Assembly (NCBI GenBank): GCA_002105175.1
Contig: MCGE01000002.1
Span: 2,447,102-2,511,101 of the forward strand
Direction of reading: 5' to 3'
Length of the DNA stretch: 64,000 nt
DNA from: Absidia repens
Lineage: Eukaryota > Mucoromycota > Mucoromycetes > Mucorales > Cunninghamellaceae
Part shown: positions 54,089-64,000 of the stretch, one piece after another
Layout of the letters: each line of letters starts with the position of its first letter
How positions within the stretch are numbered: the stretch's first letter is position 1
The notes under the pieces: model-generated
What the model was told of the DNA's origin: nothing
Database searches by the model: none
Seen by the model: only the letters and a program-made list of their open reading frames with translations
Made by a program: the position numbers and the translations under genes

Positions 54089-57000
54089 CTAAGTTCTACA
54101 GCGAATGTAAGTACCATCCATCCTTCTTGATTTGCGCGCCCTGAAGAGTCCCAAATTGATAGGTACATCATTGTCATGCGGAGGGTCACTAACATAGTCT
54201 TCCAGCCACTCCCATGGCCGTGATTGTTCCATGCATGTTTCCAGATGTTGCTGCTGCTGTAACGGATCTGTGGTTGGTGTTGCTCCCAGAATTCCTGTTG
54301 CTAGTCGACTATTGGTAAGGTAGATATTGTGAGTAGAGAAAGGCAGAATCCGGTTGACCCGGCTTTGGAACATGGCAGGTACTGTTGTTGGTTCGCCAGG
54401 CAGAGTTGATAGGCGAGCCAAGGTCTGCTTTCGTATAACTGGGGGCACCTCGTCTATAATCAACGACACAAAGTCCAACACAAACTCAAAGAATTGCTCC
54501 TGACTACCATTACCATGTACAATGGGATTCTAACAAAAAAATAAAAAAAAAAAGAAACGGATCAATAACCCTTGTTTGAACTTCTCCACTTTTTCTCTTC
54601 TTCCGTTTTTACCCCGAGTAAAATCACCAGTGTCCAAATCCAAGAAAGAGCATCACATTCATCCTCTTTAGGATATTCCCATATCAATGAAGCAAAAGGC
54701 ACCATCAATCGTATACGTATCAACAAACTAAATGCATGCAAATATGTATCAGTAAAATTAAGTCGAATCCCTGCCTTTTGTTTTCTCTCCTCTAGTCCCC
54801 ACCCTTTTTTTTTTTTTTTTTTTTGTTACCTTGTTCTGAGATCATCGAGTGTAACAGATAAATCAGTAGGTTCTGGAGACAGGCCTTCTGTAGCTAACAG
54901 CGACACAGCCGATGCCTATCAGAATAATTTGGGCTATAAGTATACCATCATTTGTGATAATTACCCTTTTCATTACTTACGACATTGTTTTTGGTCGCAT
55001 CCAAAGCAGATACAGCCTTAGCAAAAGTAGTATGAGCATCTTGCATGACTTGGTACGCCAACAGACCGGATTGGAAGCGTTTAATTTGCCGATAAAGTGT
55101 CTTGACCAAGTCGATCTTTTTGTCATTTCCCCACATATTTTGAGCCATCATATGCTGCATAATGTTGAGAAAGGCTTGGCTTTTGTATGCATATTTAGCA
55201 GAGTCGAAGCATTCGTTGACGGACGACAATAATAAAACATTGTTGGGGAAAGACTTCAACGATGAGTGATGCGCAGGAGAAGGAGTCGAGGTTGCTGATA
55301 TCCGTTGTTGTTGTTGATTTCCGGTAGACGACAATATAGGTGGCGACGCAGATGATGAGGAAGACATGTTTTGATCGGGTGATTGCACCCGCTGTTGTTG
55401 CTGTTGCGATGCTGGGGGTGACGTTGCTGATGAGTGATCTTGTTGTAACGATTCGTCGTTGGCATCAATGTCACATCCTTCCAATAGTCGTACACCGTAA
55501 TTCAAGAGCTCTAGTAGCACTCGTTTTCGTAAGCCATGTATCACATTCTTGAAGAACAAAGATCGACGTTGCTGTTGATCCTCATTGGATAGTACCACGC
55601 TAAAGAAAAATCGCACAAAAGCATCCAAATCCTTGTTGTTGTTTCTTTTCATGACCAAAAATCCGCCTTCGTCTCCGTGTTCAAGCTTGTCATTGCTGTT
55701 TGTCATCGTGATATCATCGCCGCCGAGGATGTGAGGATTATTTGGGTTTTGTCCATTGCCACCGTCTGATAATAAAATGTTGTCCAGTAATAAACTAACT
55801 TGTACACGACATTGCTCCTCATTCCATTGGCTGACGTTGATAAATATGCGCTGTATTTTGTCAATAAAATCAGGTTCCTGTACCAAGGTGGCGTGATGCA
55901 AGTGGTGATGATGATGATGTCCTGGACTCATATCGGCTAAAGTTCCGCCAATCAGTTCATCCACAATGCTGAGTATCTTCTTTTTAATTTTCTTTTCCGT
56001 GCTGGCTTCCGTTCCATGAGAAGAGAATCGTCGATAAACACCATGAAGGTCACGCACACATGCTTGTCGGAACCATCCAATCTGTAAAAGATCCGCCCTG
56101 AGCATCACCAATTCTTGAAGTAGTGGACTGCTTAACGGTAAGCTACTTGCAATAAGAACCAATTTTTCCATAAGAGCAAACATGGGTTCAATCCGGTCCA
56201 AACTACTAGCCAACTGAGTATATCGCAGGGTTTCAAGTCGAAATACTTCATCCGCTGGTAACACCCAAGGTTGTTGATAGGCGCCACTCACTTCATTCAT
56301 CGCATTTCCATCTTGCTGAATCCAATAGCACCGTTCTTGTACCACCAATAGTCGAATCAGTATCATCATATTTTCACAGATATGATGCCATTGATTGCTA
56401 TTGGCATTGTCATCTGTGGTGCTGCCATTACTGCTAGTACCTGTATTGGCTGAAGTACCATCTGCTGTAGTTGTTGAGGCTGTAGTGGACCATAATGCAT
56501 CATCCCGCAAAAAGTGTTGACTAACTTGATCAAACCAAGGTAGAGTAAATCGGTAAAAGATGACATCTAAGCTGACTAGGTTCCTTGAGACCAAATGAGC
56601 AATAAACAGGACAAGCCATGATTGAGGTTGACGCATTTCTTCCACGACTGACGCCTTGTTTGATAACCAGTCGATAAGTGCATCGTTTATCTGACCAGTC
56701 AATGTACACATATCTGCAATGTCCTTAATGATATCGGCAAAGGAACACAGGTAGCGCTGCAAAGTAAGGTTTTGTTGTTGCTGTTGCTGATGGTGTTGTC
56801 CTTGATCACTACTACCGTACATCGCTGTTTTCTTAATCCATTGTTGCATAGTATCCACCACACCATCCAGTACCAATCCAACCCAAAGGGCACCATTCTG
56901 ATACTGATAAGCTGCACAAAGATTCTCCACCGCGTTTTGCACATATGATTTGGAAGCATCATTATCGATCACCTGAAGTAATTCGTCACCAATCGATACC

Positions 57001-60000
57001 TGGACATGTCTTCCCCGCACCCTTGGCCGCATTTGTAGGTCCTTCTGTAGCTGTAGGCGCATATCATCAGTGACAGAATAGCCTTCTTGAATAAGCTGCA
57101 CCATATATATCATAACACACCGTTCCCGAATACCACGTGCTTGCAACGATTGATGTTTGTCCCACAAGGTTTTAGCAACCAGGTTTCCAGAGTTCATCAG
57201 CTTCCAGATATTGGCATATTGTCGGAGAGTATCGATCACCAGGGCCAAAACAGAGCGCTCATTTGTCTTTTCCAGCACCCATAGAGCCAACTGCACAACA
57301 TTCATATAATCCTTGGCACATTCCAAAATTTTGATCAAAGCAACATACTGCCGAGCATTGAGTAAGCAAGAGCCTGGAGATGTCATCACGCGCCAATTGT
57401 CTTCCCCAATTTGCACATTTTTCACCACAAATCGCTTCACCTCGTTCAATAGCCATTCGCTGGTAAATTGGATGATCACATAACGAGTTGAGTTGTCCAT
57501 CAACCGTCGCATCTGCTGTTCCAGTTTGTCGGATAACGAGAGTTCAAATGTATCAGCAGTGTCGTTCACCATCGGTTCCGTCATGTCTTCTGCATTCACA
57601 CCGAATAAGGTCGTGTCATCTGTGCTGTTTTGTTGTCCAGTCGCGTGCCCCATTATCCACTGTTTTGCAAGTTGTCGTAATTGAGCAATAGCGTCCAGTT
57701 CCAAACGACTTTCGTTGTCATTGTCCCGCCGAGTCCCATAGAGTGCTACACGCCGTTGATTGACCAAATGTGCTGGAGCTGGAGTCAACAAAGGCAAAGA
57801 TTTCAGGTGGTATAGACATCGAGCCACATCACTTCGGTTCCGTTGAGATCGTTCCAAATGGCCACGCGCAGTTAATCGGTTCAGGTATCGATGATAAGAG
57901 AATAGCTGCATCCGAATAAACGTATCGTAGAGGAATGATATAGCAGCGGTTGAAGATTGTTCTGTTGCTGTTTGATCGCCATCCATAATTCCTGACCCTC
58001 CATCAATAATCATCGATGTGGTTGACGCCCCCTGATTTTCATCCTCGCCCGCCGCCATCGTGTCTGTTGTTGATGCCATCCGTGATGTGGTGAAGACTTG
58101 ATTGTCCAAAAATTCCATAAGCGCCTCTTGTAAACCGCCTTGTCGCTTGAACTGAGTAGTCTGGTCTTGATCGCGCCAGCAGAGGAGAACAGATGATATC
58201 AAGAATGCCCTCCAGTCGCCATGCCTAGCTTCACAGGTAGCCCACCGGCAAAGGATTTGAACGACTTGATTGAGTAGATTAGTATGCACAGTGCTGCCAT
58301 TGGTACAACCACTGAAAATCACCAAAGAAGCGGTCATTGCCGAATGGCCTTTTTCGTCAGTCCATCCAGTATTGTTGTTTCCAAATAATAAATATCCAGA
58401 ATCGGCGTAGCGTCCAATCGAATCCAATGTATGTACAATATGTTCCTCGTCAACAGCGGCACCTTCAGTTGTTCCAATATTCCCTTTGTGGCCTGATTTC
58501 GATGATTCGGAATTTGCCAAATCAGCAGACGTGTTGGTGATTGGTGTGGCTGCCGACTTGCTTGTACTGCTTTCTATCATGTTGTGATTGTTGCTGCTGT
58601 TTCCAAGTCGATTTTCTTCCAGTGTTCCACAAAAGACTTCATTACGAGCTTTGACCATGGTCCAGTAAGTATCCATAACAATACAGATATCTGGCACAGT
58701 TTTGGTGAGTTTGATATGAGATTGTTCGCCAAGAATCACCTCGAATAATTGTCGATATTGATGGTATAGTTTTGGTATAACAAACATATCCGGACTTGAT
58801 AAAAATAAGGACTAGTAAAATTAAAGGAGTGTTGATATATTTTTAGAATTTTCATGGGATAGAACGTAAACATTTTTATATTAGTTTACCTGAATCATTC
58901 TTTCAATGTCACGTTTGAGTCCAGTTAACATATTTGATGAGTTCGAAGTTGCCGATGTTGTAGTGTCTGTGGTAGGAAATTTCGAGCATTGTAACACCTG
59001 ATGAATAATAATAAAAGCAATATTAATATCCTATACATCCATGTACCCTTTTATCTTTTATTTTTATAACTTACCGCACTGTATGCTTTGATAAGAGTCT
59101 CCACCAATAGCTTTGTTAACGTTCTGTTCCTCCTGTATTCATCAATGTAGTCTTGTATGATTCCAGTCAATACCACCCACATGATTTCAAATGAGCCGCT
59201 CGTCGCAAGAGTATCCAACGTCCATTTCAAAAAATTCCTTTGATCCAGTAAGCCTTCCGAATATTGCCATCGAGTCAATTTGGAACTGTACGACCATCGA
59301 GACTCAAACCGTGCCTTCGTTTCAGATGTTGTCCATGGCTTGACTTGATTATCATTGTTCACACCGCCTACACCAGGTACGTTTGAATTCCTATGTCCAC
59401 GCATAGATCCACTTGCACTGTTCGATGGGAGAGGAACGAGATCGGCTAGTTGTTTTTTCAGATGCCCCGTTACAATCATCGTCCAGTTGTACGCGTGTGA
59501 GGAATTGGACGCAGAATTGCTTGCATTACGTTGAGCCTAGTACCGAAAAAAAAATCAGTCTCCTACGTTGATGATCACCTACTAATGAATTTTATTTCCT
59601 CTCACACACCCTCCCCCTCCCTTTTTTTTTTTTTTATTTTTTATTTTTTATTTTTTTTTTTTGCCATATTTACCATTTCAGATAATCCAACCACTTTGAT
59701 ATACCAGGTGGCCCGTAAAAAAGGGACCTGCCTTGCCGCCAGCGTTTCCAACAACTTTTCGCCTTTGTAACCATGTGGGACATTGCGAGACAAAGTTCGT
59801 AAAGGAACAGCACCATTTGCTAATTCTTGAATCCAATGTTCCTTTTTTAATTCCATGAGTGTGGTGCGTGTAGGTGGTTTGAATGACGAAGGTCTATCCC
59901 ATGAAAAAATTAAAAAAAAAAATGTTAAGATTCCCATCTTTGTATATAGATAATATCTCCATATTACTTACCCAGTAATCCTTGAGGCTTTTTTTTTTCG

Positions 60001-60903
60001 TTTAAGTACATCTACCATAAAGTTTCCCATTTCGTTCAAGAGTCGTCGGTCATCTTGTAATTTTCCATATATAATGTCATGTGCACATGTTTGTTCGTTC
60101 TATAAGATAGATAGGATGTCAATATTTAATCCAGATACAGATGCTATAGATATATATGTTCTAACAACTTACAGATACTAATGACTTCTCAATGAAACCA
60201 TTTCGCATATTTGATTCGGACATGACATCTTCTTCTTGGTTGGGTCGTTGAGGAAACAAACCAGGATAACCCAATGACGGCGTTGCTTTGCAATATGGTA
60301 AGAGTTTGAGTGGAGGTTGAAGGACATATTTTTTCAGTGGAAGGTTGTGTTGAGATTTTGTCACATTTGGGGAATGATATCCAGGTGATGATGCGGTAGA
60401 ATAAGGAGAAGTTGTATTGGTTGGTGTTGTGCTGTAAGAGGAACCTGGTGCGGAAGAATAAGGCCCGTTGACTCCACCACTACTACTACCACTACTTCCA
60501 GCCATGGAACCATTGTTTTGTGGTGGAAAAGGGATATTCAGATTATTGTTGTTGCTCATGTTGTTGTTGCCCATATTGCTGCTTCCATACGAGGCGCCTG
60601 CATTTGGATAACGCGGATAAGGAGCTAAATATCAATAAGATAATCCATCCAAAAGGAAGGCAAATCAAAACAAGATGAGTGTGAGTAAACATGTATACGA
60701 AAGTTGAATCAAAGTATGTGTAAAGGAAATGTAAGGAAGGCAGATATGTGATATTGTCAATGTCAGTGGACTAGATTCTAAGGTCATTCTCTTTATAAAA
60801 GGGAAAACAATAGAAACTAGGGAGATGATAAGGAAGAGAGTGGGAACAAAGGAGGGAGGGGATAGAGCAATATTTTGTAAATACCTTGATGTCGTCCCGC
60901 CAT
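54089..60903 (-). CDS. MED12: Mediator kinase-module subunit MED12 (Srb8)
   Basis: Large scaffold linking CDK8/cyclin C to Mediator. Ten exons: 60903-60885, 60624-60173, 60099-59972, 59893-59674, 59536-59075, 58997-58890, 58811-54981, 54915-54830, 54727-54613 and 54529-54089 (5862 nt, 1953 aa). Exon 1 codes MAGRHQ; a Ser/Asn/Gly-rich region follows, then KKYVLQPPLKLLPYC and, across exons 3-4, RITGPSSFKPPTRTTLMELK with VPLRTLSRNVPHGYKGEKLL, the conserved MED12 N-terminal domain that activates CDK8. Exon 5 holds KFESRWSYSSKLTRWQYSEG-like sequence followed by LLDQRNFLKWTLDTL (LCEWAV-type domain). The rest is a long helical repeat region with a Q/S-rich insert near residue 1,580 (SQQQQQRVQSPDQNM). 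The final exons are needed; reading past 54981 gives a false end. Confidence 0.93.
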
Positions 60904-61352
60904 TGTATTTCAGAAGATTGATATGAAGTCGATGTCTTTTTAGCAATGCTGCTGACAAAAATGTAAAAGCAAACGATGTATATGTCGAGAGAGTAAAGAA
61001 TGCGTGTGAGTGTGTGGGGGAGGAGCAGTAAAAAACCGAACAAAATCAAGCACTTGAATAAAATAGTATGGGAATCGTGTAAAAAACAGTAAGTACGGGT
61101 GAAGGGGAAAAATAAACAATATTAAAAAAATAAATGGTCAAAGTATATAAAACAAGAAGGGGCAACAAGATAAATAAAAAGAAAAAGTAAAAAAAATAAA
61201 AAAAAAGCCAATAACAGGTCGGCGATTAAAAACCATCACCGCAAAATATGATCTGTTGTGCCCAATAGAAAATAGTTTGCAGATAGAATTTATTACTACT
61301 GTGAGAATATACAGTATATATTTACTAATTAATCAAATGAATGTGAGAATAA
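60904..61352. other. Spacer between PP2A B56 and MED12 genes
   Basis: 450 bp containing the MED12 promoter and the B56 3' flank. A/T-rich, no gene seen. Confidence 0.6.
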
Positions 61353-63124
61353 CTAAACACTATGCCATGAATCTGCATCGGAGTCATCAATAAGTTGCGT
61401 AGGAGAGGAAGGTGTTATGCTTGATGAGGATATTGCTTGACCAATAGGTAAGGATAGGCTAGTGTCAACCTATACATCACAAACATAACATGGACATTGT
61501 CAGTAAAATATCTACATTCTTTATTTTTTATTTTTGTTCTTACGTTTTCGATGTTTTTGATAGTAGAAGATGGGGTTCTTGATGTAATTTTTGCTTCCAT
61601 CGACTTCCATGCTGCCTGTCTTCTCTCCATTTGACTCTTTTTCCTAGTCACAAAAAAAAAACCAAATCAGTAAACTTAGTCCCTTTGAAGTTTCCTTTTC
61701 GTTATTTAAACTTACATTTCTTCATTGTGCTTGAATTGCTCTGTACATTTATCGAATAAGGTTGGATTCACATCCATAAACAGTTTCAAAGCATTGTAAA
61801 CTAGTCCATGAATAGCTCTGTTAACAAAATCAAGTTAATATCACCGTTTTTGATTCAGGTACACCTTGTTTTGCCGTTCTTACCTATTCCAATGAGTATG
61901 TGTGTGCTTGTAAAGTGTAGGGAACATGATTGGCATTATCGTGTTCATGTTTTCAGCAAGAAGGTTGACCACATATTCATTATTCCAGTAGTACAGAGCC
62001 CGCTCCGCCACCTAATAAAAACCGGATGATTGGGTAAGAATTTAGTTCATTATGCGGTTCAGAAATTCTGCGTTTGCCATGTTACCTGAAAATGAGGATT
62101 CGACACACATTGCGCAATACGTTCGAAGAGCGGACGCATGATTTTCTTGAATTCCAAAGCATCCGTAACATCCAATATTTCTTCAAGTTCATTTAAAAAC
62201 ATGACTTCCTTTGCGCTGTTGACTTTTGGCCAATATCGTAGTATACCATGGACAGTCTTGACATAAAAGAGAAAATACCCGGTTAATACAAATTCTTCTC
62301 AATTTTATCATCACTTACATCGGCAGTCAGGGTAGGATCCTTTTCTAGAAATTGTACTACACAATATGTCAATTGAGGGTGATACATGCCCAAGCTGGGC
62401 GGCTTATGCAGAGGCAACAGGACTCGGAAGAGGAATGTTTTGTGTTCTTTTTTGAGTGGCAAGGCAAAACCATTGATGATACTATAAAGATATATAAATA
62501 TGAAAAAAAAAAAATTAGCATCGTATCGTTTTTATTTTTCCGGAGAGGGTGCCTTACCTTCCCAATATTTCCAACAATTCAGCAACGCCATTAAAGTGAT
62601 CAGTTTCGTAGACAAATTGGAAAAACATATGGTTGATTGATCGTCGTATAAAAGCCCGCAAATTCAAAAACTTGCCATAAAGTCTGTGAAGGATGGTTTT
62701 TAAAAAGTCACGTTCCCGAGGATCTTCGCTATCAAACAATTCCAGTAACTAGTATATACATGATGTATATTAAAAAAGATAAAATAATAAGTCAGTCAGC
62801 TATCAAAAAAAAAAAAAAAAAGAGCGTTTCTTTTATTCTGTGGCCTCCCCCACCCCACCATTCTACTCAACGTTTGTATTACCTGAAGGATAAATTTCTG
62901 GTCGATGTGCTTCTTGGCAGCCTGGGCATTAAAGTCGGGTGATTCCACAAAGCGTAAAAAGAGTTCATATACCAATTGTAGATGAGGCCAAGCCAGTTCG
63001 AATACAGGTTCTTCGTCTTCAGGATCATAGCCTTCCGCCATTGTAGCCGTTTGAGGAGAGATGGATCTAAACATATTGACAGAAAACTAGAATGTATACA
63101 ATCAGCATCAATTATCAATCATCA

Positions 63125-63170
<46 letters not shown>

Positions 63171-63989
63171 AAGAGAAAAAAAATCCTACCATACGAACCA
63201 CTTCCGGATAAATAGATTCTGGGACAGCACCACGCGTTGTTCCAACATAATGAAGCATTTCTTCTAAGGCTTGTCGTTTGATCTCCTTGCTTTCCAAACA
63301 TGCTGATGGGTCGTTAAAATCGAAGAGCACTTGACATTGTTTCAGTTTCTTGACCAGTAGATCTTGTCGCTGTGAGATTGGGACCTCTGTATCATAACAA
63401 AAAAAGACCCACGCAAGAAAGATTAGTATCAAAAGCACTTTTATAAGCAAAAATAAGTTCCTTGCCTTGAAAATTGGGGTATTGTTCTAGCTCCACCGTA
63501 TTACGGACGAAGAATCGAGAAGATCGTTGACGACGAGGTGATTTCATCGGAATGGTATCTTTGGGTGTCCCTTGCATCAAGCCATTTTTCGCATGTACAG
63601 CTGGTCTTGCAGTCGTCTGAAGCAAAAAGAGATCAAAACAAGAATCAGTATCACAGTTAATCATATCATTACCCTTTAAACACAGATACATCGATCCCTG
63701 ACCCAACCCAGACCCACCATCCAATGCCTCCTACTACTGACGCATATTCACCTATCTATGCCTTTTTTTTTTTTCACCAAAAAAAAAAAAAAAAAAAAAA
63801 AAAACATAGCATACTTACATTTGGACTGTTTGAAGTATCGGGTTGGACATTGGCATGCGGGAGAGAAGGTGATGTCCTTGGTTGAAAGGTAGGCGTCAAA
63901 GGGCTGTTTATAGTTGCTGGAGAAGTGTCGACAGCTGTAGTAATGGTAGGTGTTGTGGTGGTGAAATTAGTTGCGGTTGATTCGGTCAT
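61353..63989 (-). CDS. RTS1: PP2A regulatory subunit B56 (Rts1-like), possibly continuing past the right edge
   Basis: Targets the PP2A catalytic core to substrates. Eleven exons: 63989-63819, 63616-63466, 63386-63190, 63086-62883, 62748-62558, 62481-62319, 62256-62086, 62011-61884, 61817-61716, 61643-61544 and 61469-61353 (1695 nt, 564 aa from the first Met). A Thr/Ser/Pro-rich N-terminus leads to HEAT-like repeats with [100 protein letters not shown] and [20 protein letters not shown]. The intron after exon 2 has a GC donor (CAAG|gcaagg). The frame is open from the Met to the window end, so the true start may lie outside. Confidence 0.93.
63126..63169. repeat. Poly-A tract (~44) in a B56 intron
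   Basis: On the coding strand this is poly-T in the intron between exons 3 and 4 of the B56 gene. A second run of about 27 A lies at 63778-63804 in intron 1. Confidence 0.9.
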
Positions 63990-64000
63990 GGGTTCATCAG

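Noticed and set aside
54948..55000. C-terminus VVSNEKGNYHK for MED12
   Set aside because: This reads through a gtaagt donor at 54980; downstream exons 54915-54830, 54727-54613 and 54529-54089 continue in frame.
1..64000. CRISPR arrays, prophage, plasmid origin or bacterial operon signals
   Set aside because: None visible; the gene structure is eukaryotic throughout.

Overview
This is a gene-dense stretch of a fungal nuclear genome. The signs are short GT-AG introns (about 55-110 bp, donors like gtaag/gtatg, pyrimidine-rich ends and tag/cag acceptors), AT-rich spacers full of poly-A/T runs, and a gene set containing fungal-type families (CipC-like, Dlt1-like, SRB8/MED12, SSO syntaxin, chromodomain HP1). 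Retention of HP1, an MLX-like bHLH, Vps26 and a seven-helix receptor, together with codon choice favouring CAA/GAA/AAG, suggests an early-diverging filamentous lineage, most likely Mucoromycota. That placement is inference. I see no prokaryotic operons, plasmid or phage genes, or CRISPR.

Layout, left to right. On the minus strand: mitochondrial-type peptidyl-tRNA hydrolase (311-1286), HP1 (1607-2780), a CipC/DUF3759 protein (3244-3703) and CDP-diacylglycerol synthase (4845-6228), which is divergent from glutaminyl-tRNA synthetase (+, 6513-9222). Then come a zinc-ribbon protein (-), a disordered protein (+), threonine deaminase (+), a J-domain protein (+), an intronless plasma-membrane syntaxin (+), a bHLH factor (-), a GSKIP-like protein (+), ribosomal protein L9 (+), retromer Vps26 (-), a SulP/STAS transporter (-), NAC alpha (+), peroxisomal thiolase (+), a SET methyltransferase (-), a Dlt1-like membrane protein (+), a seven-helix receptor (-), Cox20 (-), ATP synthase gamma (+), MED12 (-) and a PP2A B56 subunit (-, reaching the right edge). 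These are independent housekeeping and regulatory genes, not one pathway. Divergent pairs share 0.3-1.6 kb promoters.

Exon models were rebuilt by hand for nearly all genes. Summed coding lengths divide by three and the joins restore family motifs. The rebuilding exposed unusual gene structures: a thiolase frame that closes only if a single-nucleotide exon is spliced in (41001); a CipC gene whose start codon is split AT|G by an intron, so the unspliced RNA reads ATG-TAA; a 13-nt exon inside a SET domain; and two GC-AG introns.

Between genes there are four copies of a dispersed AT-rich element (about 0.2-0.7 kb, all on the plus strand, each ending in an AATAAAATATGT-like box). There is a near-perfect 147-bp-arm palindrome in the SET/Dlt1 divergent promoter, and a small family of roughly 58-bp units in which a short hairpin seems to be conserved by paired changes. 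I could not run searches, folding or alignments; family names come from recognised motifs, and coordinates of splice sites could be off by a base or so.
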